A DNA stretch of 31,942 nucleotides, taken from the NCBI GenBank assembly GCA_947304495.1, contig CAMZBG010000012.1, forward strand, positions 1-31,942, given 5' to 3'. Numbering within the stretch: the stretch's first letter is position 1; every line of letters starts with the position of its first letter. The notes beneath the pieces are model-generated. The model saw only the letters and a list, made by a program, of their open reading frames with translations, was not told where the DNA came from and ran no database searches. The position numbers and the translations under genes were made by a program. This stretch comes from an uncultured Clostridia bacterium. GTDB taxonomy: Bacteria > Bacillota_I > Bacilli_A > RF39 > UBA660. Shown here piece after piece: positions 1 through 7,216 of this stretch.

Positions 1-1379
1 TTGGTGATAATGATCAGGCTATATATGCTTTTAGGGGTGCTAATTATAAGAATATTCTAAATTTTGAAAAGGATTATCCTAATTGTAAAGTTATAATGTT
101 AGAAGAGAATTATCGTTCAACACAGAATATATTGGATGCAGCTAATAGTGTTATTAAACATAATAAGATGAGAAAAGATAAGAATTTATGGTGTAATAAT
201 GATGTTGGTAGTAAAGTTAAATATATTAAGGTAGATAGTGATAAAGATGAATGTGCTTATGTGTCTGATAAGATAAAAGAATTACATAATGATAAGAATG
301 TTGGTTATGAAGATATTGCTATTTTGTATAGAACTAATGCTCAATCAAGATTAATTGAAGAGGAAATGTTAAAGAATGGTATTCCATATAGAGTTGTTGG
401 TAGTTTCTATTTCTATAATAGAAAAGAAATTAAAGATTTACTTTGTTATTTAAGACTTATCAACAATCATTATGATGATGTTAGTTTACTTAGGGTTATC
501 AATACTCCTAAAAGAGGTATAGGAGATAAAACAATTGAAAACATTACTAATGTAGCTACTGAAAAAGGAATATCTTTATTTGAAGCAATCGAAAGTGGTA
601 AAGAGTTAACCTTTAAAAACTTAATCTTAGATATGGAAAAGAAATGTGAGAATCTTACTTTAACTGAGATGGTAGATGTTATATTAAATGATAGTGGAAT
701 GAAAAAGGAATATAGTGATAAATCATTAGAATCAGAGATTAGATTGGAAAACTTAGAAGAATTTAAGTCTATAACTAAGGGATATGAAGAGGAATATGGA
801 GTTATTTCTTTAACTGATTTCTTAAATGAAGTGGCTATAGTTAGTGATATATCTGAGCATGAAGATAGTAGTAATAAAGTTAGTTTAATGACTATTCATG
901 CGGTTAAAGGACTAGAGTTTGATAATGTCTTTATCGTAGGAATGGAGGAAGGAATATTTCCACATTATAATTCAATCAATGAGGGAACTAGTGCAGCGAT
1001 TGAAGAGGAAAGAAGATTATGTTATGTAGCAATAACGAGAGCAAAGAAAAATTTATGGATGTTAAATGCGAAAAGAAGAATGTTATTTGGTAATACGCAA
1101 ATTAATTTACCAAGTAGATTTATGGATGAGATTGATAGCAAATATATAGAAGAAGAAAATCAGCGTACAGGACTGATTGACAAAATTGCTAATTTTGTTA
1201 AAGAAGACAATTTTAGAACTGATGATGTTTCTTATAATGTTGGTGACCATGTTAAACATGATAATTTTGGTGAAGGCGTAGTTGTTTCAGTAGATAAGAC
1301 ATTAATTACCATTGCTTTCCCTCACCCATACGGAATTAAAAAAATGATGGCTAATCATAAATCAATTACAAAGATTTAA
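1..1379 (+). CDS. pcrA: ATP-dependent DNA helicase PcrA/UvrD, 5'-truncated by window edge
   Basis: Superfamily 1A 3'-to-5' DNA helicase used in repair, rolling-circle replication and clearing of RNA polymerase or RecA. The reading frame is open from base 3, so only the C-terminal ~459 residues of a ~720-residue protein are present. Visible in order: motif III (GDNDQAIYAFRGA), motif IV (LEENYRST), motif V (SLMTIHAVKGLEFDNVF), motif VI (EERRLCYVAITRAK, with the arginine finger), and a C-terminal Tudor-like domain (VGDHVKHDNFGEGVVVSVD to the end), which in PcrA contacts RNA polymerase. This tail favours PcrA over Rep. Walker A and the DExx box lie upstream of the window. A hairpin terminator follows the stop directly, so this is probably the last gene of its transcript. 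Identity is highly confident. Confidence 0.96.
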   Translation, partial: GDNDQAIYAFRGANYKNILNFEKDYPNCKVIMLEENYRSTQNILDAANSVIKHNKMRKDKNLWCNNDVGSKVKYIKVDSDKDECAYVSDKIKELHNDKNVGYEDIAILYRTNAQSRLIEEEMLKNGIPYRVVGSFYFYNRKEIKDLLCYLRLINNHYDDVSLLRVINTPKRGIGDKTIENITNVATEKGISLFEAIESGKELTFKNLILDMEKKCENLTLTEMVDVILNDSGMKKEYSDKSLESEIRLENLEEFKSITKGYEEEYGVISLTDFLNEVAIVSDISEHEDSSNKVSLMTIHAVKGLEFDNVFIVGMEEGIFPHYNSINEGTSAAIEEERRLCYVAITRAKKNLWMLNAKRRMLFGNTQINLPSRFMDEIDSKYIEEENQRTGLIDKIANFVKEDNFRTDDVSYNVGDHVKHDNFGEGVVVSVDKTLITIAFPHPYGIKKMMANHKSITKI

Positions 1380-1400
1380 AAGACTATATTTAGTCTTTTT
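1378..1400 (+). terminator. Rho-independent terminator of pcrA
   Basis: AAAAGACTA-TATT-TAGTCTTTTT hairpin with a T tract, overlapping the pcrA stop codon. Confidence 0.8.
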
Positions 1401-1402
1401 AA

Positions 1403-1432
1403 TTTACCAGGTAATTTTATCAAGAATATAAT
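1403..1432 (+). promoter_or_regulatory. Sigma-A promoter of vanY-like gene
   Basis: TTTACC, 18-bp spacer, TATAAT, placed between the pcrA terminator and the next start codon. Confidence 0.55.
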
Positions 1433-1447
1433 ATACTGGTGATATAA

Positions 1448-1993
1448 ATGAATTATCTTATATTAGTTAATAGAGATAACTTATTGGATAGGACATATAC
1501 ACCTAATAATTTAGTAGTTACCAAAAGTAAATACAAAGATAATATATTAATTAATGATAAGGTATATAATATGTTTTTATTTATGCAATTAGAAGCATTA
1601 AAAAACGGATATGATATTGATATAATGAGTGGATATAGGGATTATAGATATCAAAATAAAATATATAATAAACTAATTAAGAAAAAAGGAATGCATTATG
1701 CATTCAGGTATATCGCTCCAGCTGGAGCTTCTGAGCATCAAACTGGATTAGCTATTGATATATGTATATATCGTAATAACAAGTGTTATATTGAACATGA
1801 AATAGAGAATTATTTAGAAATAAAATGGCTACATAATAATGCTCATAGATTTGGTTTTATTTTAAGATATCCTTATTTAAAAGAAGATGTAACAGGATAT
1901 AATTATGAAGCATGGCATTTTAGATATGTAGGAAACTTAGCTAGTTATATATTTTATAATAATTTGACACTAGAGGAATATTTACAAAAATAG
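1448..1993 (+). CDS. VanY-type D-alanyl-D-alanine carboxypeptidase (peptidase M15B) without export signal
   Basis: Zn-dependent peptidase family that trims the terminal D-Ala of peptidoglycan stem peptides. The 181-residue protein is essentially one M15B domain. It shows SGYRDYRYQ, then SEHQTGLAIDI (zinc ligands His and Asp of the SxHxxGxAxD motif), then EAWHFRYVG (catalytic Glu and third zinc ligand His). All catalytic residues are present. The N-terminus (MNYLILVNRDNLLD) is the usual start of the domain. There is no signal peptide or membrane helix, and an in-frame TAA sits immediately before the ATG, so no longer N-terminus exists. GGTGAT lies 8 nt before the ATG. Family members are normally exported, so the site of action is unclear here. 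It has its own promoter. Confidence 0.88.
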   Translation: MNYLILVNRDNLLDRTYTPNNLVVTKSKYKDNILINDKVYNMFLFMQLEALKNGYDIDIMSGYRDYRYQNKIYNKLIKKKGMHYAFRYIAPAGASEHQTGLAIDICIYRNNKCYIEHEIENYLEIKWLHNNAHRFGFILRYPYLKEDVTGYNYEAWHFRYVGNLASYIFYNNLTLEEYLQK

Positions 1994-2027
1994 TATGATG
2001 TGATATTACATATGGTAAATTAAAGTA

Positions 2028-2056
2028 TTGAAAACTAATGATATAAATGTTATGAT
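2028..2056 (+). promoter_or_regulatory. Sigma-A promoter of thioredoxin-like gene
   Basis: TTGAAA, 17-bp spacer, TATGAT, with an extended -10 TG (TGTTATGAT). Confidence 0.6.
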
Positions 2057-2071
2057 ATTATTGGTGATGTT

Positions 2072-2515
2072 ATGGGAAGAGAAAAAGCAAAAAAAAGAGC
2101 TATTATCATAGTAAGTATATGTTTAGTATTACTAATAGGTGCATTAATAGCTGATAATTTATTAAGTAAATCATATTTAATTGAGATAAAATATAAAGAT
2201 TTAGTAGAAAAAGTAGAAAATAAAGAAACATTCATATTATTAATTAGTCAAACTACTTGTTCTCATTGTATGGAATATAAGCCTAAAGTTAAAAAAGTAG
2301 CTAATAAATATAAAGTAGAAGTATATTATATTGAATATGATAAATTTAGTGATGATGAGAAAAAATATGTTAAGGAGCATTTTAATTTTGATGGAACACC
2401 ACAAACAATATTTGTAAATGATGGTGAAGAAAAAACGATAGCTAAGAGAATAAATGGTGATGCTTCAATTGAAAAAATTATTAATAAATTTAAAAGTAAT
2501 GGTTTTATAAGTTAA
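2072..2515 (+). CDS. Membrane-anchored thioredoxin-like protein
   Basis: 147 residues. A short basic N-terminus and one hydrophobic segment (about residues 10-27) anchor it in the membrane, with the rest predicted outside the cytoplasm. A thioredoxin fold follows, with the redox pair in TTCSHCMEY (about residues 61-65) and a cis-proline segment GTPQTIFV near residue 109. This resembles bacteriocin-accessory or TlpA-like thioredoxins of Firmicutes, which exchange thiols on exported proteins. The partner is unknown; the neighbouring peptidase has no exported Cys pair that would explain it. The start is chosen from GGTGATGTT directly before the ATG. It has its own promoter and converges on mbl through a shared terminator. 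Confidence 0.8.
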   Translation: MGREKAKKRAIIIVSICLVLLIGALIADNLLSKSYLIEIKYKDLVEKVENKETFILLISQTTCSHCMEYKPKVKKVANKYKVEVYYIEYDKFSDDEKKYVKEHFNFDGTPQTIFVNDGEEKTIAKRINGDASIEKIINKFKSNGFIS

Positions 2516-2528
2516 CCATTACTTTTTT
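2492..2528. terminator. Bidirectional terminator between thioredoxin-like gene and mbl
   Basis: AAAAGTAATGGTT pairs with AACCATTACTTTT. T-rich on the + strand and A-rich on its left side, so it can serve both convergent genes. It overlaps the end of the thioredoxin gene and the mbl stop codon. Confidence 0.8.
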
Positions 2529-3516
2529 AATTGTCAATCATACTTACATTATCTAGCAAAACGCCAGTACCTTCAGCAACACATGTAAGTGGACTTTCAG
2601 CTGTAAATACGGGTACTTTTAATTCACTAGCCAATAGTTGATTAAAACCATCAACAAGGGATCCACCGCCTGTTAAGACGATACCTTTATCAATAATATC
2701 AGCTGATAGTTCTGGTGGAGTTTGTTCCAAGATACTTTTAGCAGCATGAATAATTGTATAGACGCTTTCTCTCAATGCCTCTTCTACTTCTTCACTAGTT
2801 AAATTTATCGTATGAGGCAATCCAGTTACTAGGTCTCTACCTCTCACTTCCATTTTTTCATCCTTGCTACCTGGAAAAACGGTACCAATAGTTATTTTGA
2901 TATCTTCGGCTGTACGTTCACCTACCAACAATTTATATTTATCTTTAATATATTTAATGATATCATTATCAAAAGCATTACCAGCTATTCTGATAGAAGC
3001 ACTTTCTACGATGCCTCCAAGCGATAAAATAGCAATATCAGTAGTTCCTCCACCAATATCAATTACCATATTTCCAGATGGTTTAGAGATATCCATACCG
3101 GCACCAATAGCTGCTACTTTAGGTTCTATTTCAAGAAATACCTTTTTAGCTCCTGTTCTTTCAGCAGCCTCTTTAATAGCATTTCTTTCTACTTGTGTTA
3201 TATTAGATGGGCAACATATTAATATTCTAGGGCGTCTAAAGAAACTTTTACCATTTACTTTTTTAATGAAGTAATTAAGCATTACTTCAGTAGTTTCAAA
3301 ATCTGCAATAACACCATCTTTCATAGGTTTAATAGCCAATACTTTTCCTGGAGTACGGCCTAACATTTCTCTAGCTTCGGTACCTACTGCTAGTGGTCTT
3401 TTAGTATCAGCATCGATAGCTACGACGCTCGGTTCATTTAGAACAATACCTTCTTCTTTGATATAGATTAAAACATTGGCTGTTCCTAGGTCAATACCGA
3501 TATCTTTATTAAACAT
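2527..3516 (-). CDS. mbl: Rod-shape determining actin homologue MreB/Mbl
   Basis: Bacterial actin of 329 residues that polymerises under the membrane and guides lateral cell-wall synthesis. Hallmarks: IGIDLGTANVLIYI (phosphate-1 loop), the IDIGGGTTDIAILS phosphate-2 loop near residue 155, and GIVLTGGGSLVDG (adenosine motif) near residue 284. Length and motifs are normal. The position directly downstream of spoIIID is the B. subtilis spoIIID-mbl arrangement, which favours Mbl over MreB; MreB normally sits beside mreCD. GAAGGTGA precedes the ATG. A weak extended -10 in the 47-bp gap may add vegetative transcription. Confidence 0.95.
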   Translation of the reverse strand: MFNKDIGIDLGTANVLIYIKEEGIVLNEPSVVAIDADTKRPLAVGTEAREMLGRTPGKVLAIKPMKDGVIADFETTEVMLNYFIKKVNGKSFFRRPRILICCPSNITQVERNAIKEAAERTGAKKVFLEIEPKVAAIGAGMDISKPSGNMVIDIGGGTTDIAILSLGGIVESASIRIAGNAFDNDIIKYIKDKYKLLVGERTAEDIKITIGTVFPGSKDEKMEVRGRDLVTGLPHTINLTSEEVEEALRESVYTIIHAAKSILEQTPPELSADIIDKGIVLTGGGSLVDGFNQLLASELKVPVFTAESPLTCVAEGTGVLLDNVSMIDN

Positions 3517-3539
3517 AATGTCACCTTCAATCTATAATT

Positions 3540-3548
3540 ATTTTATCA
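3540..3548 (-). promoter_or_regulatory. Possible extended -10 promoter of mbl
   Basis: TGATAAAAT on the minus strand in the spoIIID-mbl gap. No good -35. mbl needs vegetative expression even when spoIIID is off, which makes a promoter here plausible. Confidence 0.3.
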
Positions 3549-3563
3549 TATATTAGACTAAAA

Positions 3564-3827
3564 TTACAGCGTTAGTTCTTTTTTTCTTAAAAATAATTGT
3601 CTTGTAGATTCTCCACCTTTAATATGTCTTGTTTCAATATGTTCATTCATTATTCTTTGAATTCTCAGATACTTATCTTTATCAATTAATTTTAATCTTT
3701 CTTTTAAATCTTTATGGACTGTACTTTTACTAACACCAAAGATATTAGCTGTTTTACGAATGGTATCTTTGGTTGATATAATGTAATTAGCAATATTTTC
3801 TACCCTTTCAATAATATTCTTTTGCAA
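3564..3827 (-). CDS. spoIIID: Sporulation transcription factor SpoIIID
   Basis: Small DNA-binding regulator of mother-cell genes in the sigma-E stage. The 87 residues carry the family core: TIRKTANIFGVSKSTVHKDL is the helix-turn-helix, and RHIKGGESTR is the conserved C-terminal motif (RHLRGGEAT in B. subtilis). An upstream in-frame ATG would run deep into spoIIQ. The real start is taken as TTG at 3827, because AAAGGGG lies 9-10 nt upstream and the resulting N-terminus (MQKNIIERVENIANYII) matches the family, which is about 90 residues long. Downstream lies mbl, as in Bacillus; upstream is spoIIQ, separated by a terminator and a possible sigma-E promoter. Confidence 0.93.
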   Translation of the reverse strand: MQKNIIERVENIANYIISTKDTIRKTANIFGVSKSTVHKDLKERLKLIDKDKYLRIQRIMNEHIETRHIKGGESTRQLFLRKKELTL

Positions 3828-3847
3828 TCTTATTACCCCTTTAGTAA

Positions 3848-3876
3848 AGTATATTATTTGAAAAAAAGGCATATGC
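3848..3876 (-). promoter_or_regulatory. Candidate sigma-E promoter of spoIIID
   Basis: Minus strand GCATATG, 14-bp spacer, AATATACT. Compared with the sigma-E consensus KMATATT - CATACAMT this matches 6 of 7 and 6 of 8 positions. It overlaps the spoIIQ terminator. spoIIID is a sigma-E gene in Bacillus, which supports the reading, but the region is AT-rich and chance matches are likely. Confidence 0.3.
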
Positions 3877-3878
3877 CT
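3861..3878 (-). terminator. Terminator after spoIIQ
   Basis: Minus strand AGGCATATGCCT palindrome followed by seven T; it overlaps the spoIIQ stop codon. Confidence 0.6.
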
Positions 3879-4512
3879 ATAATTCATTTTCATTCTTGTT
3901 ATAACTATCTTCTGGATTAATATTACGACCTTGATATGATAATTCAAAATGAAGATTATAATCATTACTATATAATTTACAAGTGCCACTTTTAGCTATT
4001 ACTTGGCCACGCATAACATTATCATCTACTTTAACTAAGACGTCTGATAAGCTTTGATAGACACTTACAAGATCATTATTGTGTCTAATTTTAATAGTTT
4101 TACCTAGTATTTCATTATCAGTTACTTCAATAACAGTACCATCTAGTATAGATACAATATCAAATGATTCATTATATTTATAGCTAGTACCTGAATTTTG
4201 CATATATGTTCCTTCATATAATATCAAAGCTTTCTTTTGATCTTCTTCACTACCATTATAATTATAAAATGGTTTATTCAAGGTTACTTCTTCATTAATA
4301 AATGGTTTTAGAATAGTATTATCTACCACGACAACAGGAACATATTCATTGTCAGTAACAATTTCTTTATCAACATATTCCATTATTTCATTACTTTCAA
4401 AATTTTCTTTATTGATTATTCTACCAATAAGATACATACTTGTACCAAAAATAAATATCGCCATGACATATATAGCAGGAACAGTAAATAATTTTAAATT
4501 TTTCTTATTCAT
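3877..4512 (-). CDS. spoIIQ: SpoIIQ-like engulfment protein with degenerate M23 domain
   Basis: Forespore membrane protein that binds mother-cell SpoIIIAH across the septum during engulfment. The 211 residues hold one N-terminal membrane helix (about 8-32), a linker, and a LytM/M23 fold from about residue 80. The zinc site is broken. The HxxxD position reads KYNESFDIVS, and the usual YxHL is YQSL, the same change as in B. subtilis SpoIIQ. Only LHFEL of the last motif survives, so it is a binding scaffold and not a peptidase. Start at the ATG with AGGTGA 8 nt away; a GTG three codons upstream overlaps that site. Its place between spoIID and spoIIID confirms the call. Confidence 0.9.
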   Translation of the reverse strand: MNKKNLKLFTVPAIYVMAIFIFGTSMYLIGRIINKENFESNEIMEYVDKEIVTDNEYVPVVVVDNTILKPFINEEVTLNKPFYNYNGSEEDQKKALILYEGTYMQNSGTSYKYNESFDIVSILDGTVIEVTDNEILGKTIKIRHNNDLVSVYQSLSDVLVKVDDNVMRGQVIAKSGTCKLYSNDYNLHFELSYQGRNINPEDSYNKNENEL

Positions 4513-4560
4513 TTCACTCACCTACTTAAAGTTTTAACATTTTTCTTAAATATATACATT

Positions 4561-5481
4561 TTAATTTAATTTTGTTAAATTAACTTTTTGATAGTAGTGT
4601 TTTAATATTTCTTCATAGGTATATCCTGCTTTAGCCATTCCTAATGCTCCATATTGACTCATCCCTACTCCATGGCCGTATCCCTTCATAGTAATAGTTA
4701 CATAATTTCCTTTTAATTCGATAGTAAAATCTGTCGATCTTAATGATAATTTATTATAGACATCTGTTCCTTTAAAAGTTACATTATTGATTTTTAAAAG
4801 AAGTATCCGATTAGTATTACTTCTTTTTAGTATTTCAATATTTAAATTTTTATTATAAGGAATATTTAATTTCTGATAAAATTCATTTAAATCAATATTT
4901 TTAGTAGTAAGATAAGCACTAGAATATTCTTTATCCCATGGGCTTTCAACACTTTTTAAATATTCACAATTAAAATCAAAAATATTTTGACTATCTTCGG
5001 TATAGCCATTACTAGTAGAAAAGAACATGGCATCAGCTACAGAATCATTATACTCTAAATATTCATCAATAGTTTCATTGACAGCTGTTCTTAGTTTATT
5101 AATATTTTTTATATAACTATTACCCCATACACTATGAAGATATTCATTATCTAAATAAACTTGATTTTGAATACTGTCAACAACATCATAAGGATTATCT
5201 TTATTATATTCCATTCTTTTTAAGGCATAGCTTCTAGAAGCTACTGCTTGGGCTTTTAAGGCTTCTAATTCAAAATCAATAGGCATTTCACCGGCTAAGA
5301 CACCTACGATATATTCTTCTAAGGGAATAGTTTCGGTGTTACCCGTCTTAGATCTTTTAATTCTAATATATCTTATGTTAATGTATGATAGTTCTATTTC
5401 TTTATAATTTTTATTATATATTATGGCAATAAAAAAAGGAATAAATACAAGTAAAAAGATGAAGATGATGATTTTTTTCAT
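4561..5481 (-). CDS. spoIID: Stage II sporulation protein D, peptidoglycan lytic transglycosylase
   Basis: Cleaves the glycan strands of septal peptidoglycan during engulfment, together with SpoIIP and SpoIIM. 306 residues: one N-terminal membrane helix (residues 3-22), then the SpoIID domain. Seen are LEEYIVGVLAGEMP, which holds the catalytic Glu (E88 in B. subtilis), LKAQAVASRSYAL, and the C-terminal GYGHGVGMSQYGALGMAKAG. All core motifs are present, so the enzyme should be active. spoIIP and spoIIM are not in this window. It lies 31 bp after ywzB and 48 bp before spoIIQ, a cotranscribed sporulation group. Confidence 0.95.
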   Translation of the reverse strand: MKKIIIFIFLLVFIPFFIAIIYNKNYKEIELSYINIRYIRIKRSKTGNTETIPLEEYIVGVLAGEMPIDFELEALKAQAVASRSYALKRMEYNKDNPYDVVDSIQNQVYLDNEYLHSVWGNSYIKNINKLRTAVNETIDEYLEYNDSVADAMFFSTSNGYTEDSQNIFDFNCEYLKSVESPWDKEYSSAYLTTKNIDLNEFYQKLNIPYNKNLNIEILKRSNTNRILLLKINNVTFKGTDVYNKLSLRSTDFTIELKGNYVTITMKGYGHGVGMSQYGALGMAKAGYTYEEILKHYYQKVNLTKLN

Positions 5482-5512
5482 ACCATGCCTCTTTTCTTAC
5501 TGCAACACTTCC

Positions 5513-5704
5513 TTAATTTTTTAAACAATTTAAAAAGTTAATAATAAAGTTTGATACCATATATGTTAAACTGAAAACTAAAAGTATATAGAATACTCTA
5601 GCTTGATAGATGTGATTAATTTTAAATATCTTGTTAATATTTAATCCTTCCATAGACCAAATAACAATAGCCATAATGATTAAATATAATAAAAGATTAT
5701 ACAT
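5513..5704 (-). CDS. ywzB: DUF1146 membrane protein YwzB
   Basis: 63-residue integral membrane protein of unknown function with two predicted helices (about 2-16 and 35-58), separated by a short cytoplasmic-type segment rich in Lys and Asn (NINKIFKINHIYQARVF). This is the size and layout of DUF1146. In B. subtilis ywzB lies just upstream of the ywmB-murAA-spoIID group; here it directly precedes spoIID. Its start overlaps the end of rpiB by 8 bp, which suggests translational coupling. Confidence 0.8.
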   Translation of the reverse strand: MYNLLLYLIIMAIVIWSMEGLNINKIFKINHIYQARVFYILLVFSLTYMVSNFIINFLNCLKN

Positions 5705-6140
5705 TTTCTTCCATTTCCTTTACTTTATCATTTCTACGTTTATGTCTTTCTAAGTTAGAGAATGGTGTTTCAAGAAAAGTTTTAATTACTTCTTTCATCT
5801 CTTCTCGATCCATTTCTTCTGATATTGAAATAGCATTAGCATTGTTATCATATCTAGTTAAAGCGGCTTCTCCTTTATTAGATACTTTAGCACAATATAT
5901 ACCTTTAATTTTATTCATAGCTATACTCATGCCAATACCTGTTCTACAGATAGTTATCCCAAAATCAACTTCTTTATTAAGAATGGCTTTTCCTAATTTC
6001 TTAGCACAATCTGGATAGTCTACGGGATCACTAGTGGTAGCTCCGTAATTAATAACATTATATCCAAGTGATGTTAAATATTCAGTAAGAAATTTATTAA
6101 TTTCTACTCCATGATGATCATTTGTTATACCTATATTCAT
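5697..6140 (-). CDS. rpiB: RpiB/LacAB-family sugar-phosphate isomerase with altered catalytic loop
   Basis: Family of ribose-5-phosphate isomerase B and galactose-6-phosphate isomerase subunits. 147 residues with TNDHHGVE (usual SDHAGFE), DYPDCAKKLG and TICRTGIGMSIAMNK holding the catalytic Cys. Two differences from typical RpiB stand out. The Gly after the catalytic Cys (ICGTG) is Arg. The RxHND segment that supplies the ring-opening His reads RYDNN, so His is replaced by Asp. Substrate specificity may differ from ribose-5-phosphate. It is the first gene of the transcript running into ywzB-spoIID, with a good sigma-A promoter and GAAAGGA before the ATG. Confidence 0.85.
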   Translation of the reverse strand: MNIGITNDHHGVEINKFLTEYLTSLGYNVINYGATTSDPVDYPDCAKKLGKAILNKEVDFGITICRTGIGMSIAMNKIKGIYCAKVSNKGEAALTRYDNNANAISISEEMDREEMKEVIKTFLETPFSNLERHKRRNDKVKEMEENV

Positions 6141-6173
6141 TATATCAATCCTTTCTTATGATTTTCTATTTTA

Positions 6174-6202
6174 ATATTATGATAGCTTTTTATTAAAGTC
6201 AA
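6174..6202 (-). promoter_or_regulatory. Sigma-A promoter of rpiB-ywzB-spoIID transcript
   Basis: Minus strand TTGACT, 17-bp spacer, TAATAT, about 35 bp before the rpiB start. Confidence 0.75.
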
Positions 6203-6281
6203 TATATTTAATTTTTTTGACATTTTTTTGACAGGGATTTTATATATTTAATTATATTATTATAAAAGAGAAAATAATGTC

Positions 6282-6302
6282 AAAAAAAAAGACCCAAGGG
6301 TC
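6282..6302 (-). terminator. Terminator of rpmE
   Basis: GACCC-TT-GGGTC hairpin followed by nine T on the minus strand, a few bases past the rpmE stop. Confidence 0.85.
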
Positions 6303-6304
6303 AA

Positions 6305-6517
6305 TTATTTAGATTCTTTATCAAATCCATATTTCTTATTAAATTTATCTACTTGTCCTTTTCTAGCACTAGTATTTTGCATTCCTGTGTAGAATGGATG
6401 GCATGCTGAACATACTTCAACACTAATATTTTCCTTTGTAGATTTAGTTTTGAAAGTATTACCACAAGCACATGTTACAGTAGCTTCAACATAATTTGGA
6501 TGAATATTCTTTTTCAT
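6305..6517 (-). CDS. rpmE: 50S ribosomal protein bL31
   Basis: 70 residues. [19 protein letters not shown] and [12 protein letters not shown] give the zinc-binding C+ form of bL31 (CxC and CxxC); the C-terminus [12 protein letters not shown] is normal. The open frame extends upstream, but CGAAAGGAG stands just before the internal ATG used here, and the product then matches the family length. The gene is monocistronic: its promoter lies inside the 3' end of the upstream SGNH-like gene and a terminator follows. The bL31 neighbourhood with murA recalls B. subtilis murAB-rho-rpmE, but rho is not here. Confidence 0.95.
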   Translation of the reverse strand: MKKNIHPNYVEATVTCACGNTFKTKSTKENISVEVCSACHPFYTGMQNTSARKGQVDKFNKKYGFDKESK

Positions 6518-6535
6518 ATTATTTCTCCTTTCGCC

Positions 6536-6553
6536 ATGACTAATACAAGTCAT
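6536..6553 (-). promoter_or_regulatory. Leader hairpin of rpmE mRNA
   Basis: ATGACT-TGTATT-AGTCAT stem-loop in the 5' leader, ending about 8 nt before the Shine-Dalgarno site. It could be a site for translational control; that role is inference. Confidence 0.3.
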
Positions 6554-6572
6554 AGTAATAAACACATTTGAT

Positions 6573-6601
6573 ATTATATCAAGGTTTTTTAGAAATTTCA
6601 A
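6573..6601 (-). promoter_or_regulatory. Sigma-A promoter of rpmE
   Basis: Minus strand TTGAAA, 17-bp spacer, TATAAT. It overlaps the last codons and stop of the SGNH-like gene. Confidence 0.75.
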
Positions 6602-7196
6602 CTATTTTTCTATTTATTTTGTCAATTCCTTTTTGATTTAAATAATAGGTATCTTTATCGATTAAATATTCATGATGATTATAAAATATGCTATTTAGAT
6701 CAATGTAAGTATATTTATAGCTATTAGTTATCTGTTTTAATTTATAATTAATATAGGTAAAAATATCATTATTTTTATTAGTTATATTATAGTAACCTAA
6801 GATATATACTTGATTATAATTATATTTAGATATTTCATTTAATATTTCTTCATAATTATTAATTATATTGTTTAGATAGGTATATATTTCTTTATGATTA
6901 TTATTTAATTTATAATAAATATCATTCATACCAATAGAAATAATTAAAATATCAGCTTTATTTAATAGTCTATGAATAGATATTTGATTATTATTTTCTT
7001 GATTATATTTAATGATATTTAATAAGTCAGTAATATGATAATCTTTATTAATATAAGTATTATCAACATTACTTATATTAGCAACATTATCACCAATAGA
7101 TACAATATATAAATTATTATCTTCGGTTATGTTATAGATATAATAACAAGAAAATAATAAGAAAAAAAGAAATAATATAAGTATTATTTTTTTCAT
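6579..7196 (-). CDS. Membrane-anchored SGNH-hydrolase-like protein, catalytic residues altered
   Basis: About 205 residues: an N-terminal hydrophobic segment (residues 2-20, with SCYY near its end) then an SGNH/GDSL fold. Block I reads VSIGDN, where GDS with the nucleophile Ser is expected. Block III reads ISIGMNDI (normal GxND). Block V reads DTYYLNQKG, where DxxH is expected, so the catalytic His also appears lost. It may be a pseudoenzyme or binding protein, or the catalytic Ser may be elsewhere. The composition is unusually rich in Asn, Ile and Tyr. It follows murA by 20 bp, so it is cotranscribed and probably acts on the envelope. An upstream GTG three codons earlier is a possible alternative start. 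TGA stop. Confidence 0.6.
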   Translation of the reverse strand: MKKIILILFLFFLLFSCYYIYNITEDNNLYIVSIGDNVANISNVDNTYINKDYHITDLLNIIKYNQENNNQISIHRLLNKADILIISIGMNDIYYKLNNNHKEIYTYLNNIINNYEEILNEISKYNYNQVYILGYYNITNKNNDIFTYINYKLKQITNSYKYTYIDLNSIFYNHHEYLIDKDTYYLNQKGIDKINRKIVEISKKP

Positions 7197-7216
7197 AGTT
7201 ATCACTATTAAATATA

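Noticed and set aside
2864..3274. 136-codon frame antisense to mbl
   Set aside because: Shadow of the highly conserved mbl frame without ribosome-binding site.
3828..3989. N-terminal extension of SpoIIID from an upstream ATG
   Set aside because: It would overlap spoIIQ coding sequence and add residues foreign to the family; TTG with AAAGGGG fits better.
4513..4560. Sigma-F promoter before spoIIQ
   Set aside because: A GTATA lies at a fitting place, but the -10 part lacks the GG and most of the consensus.
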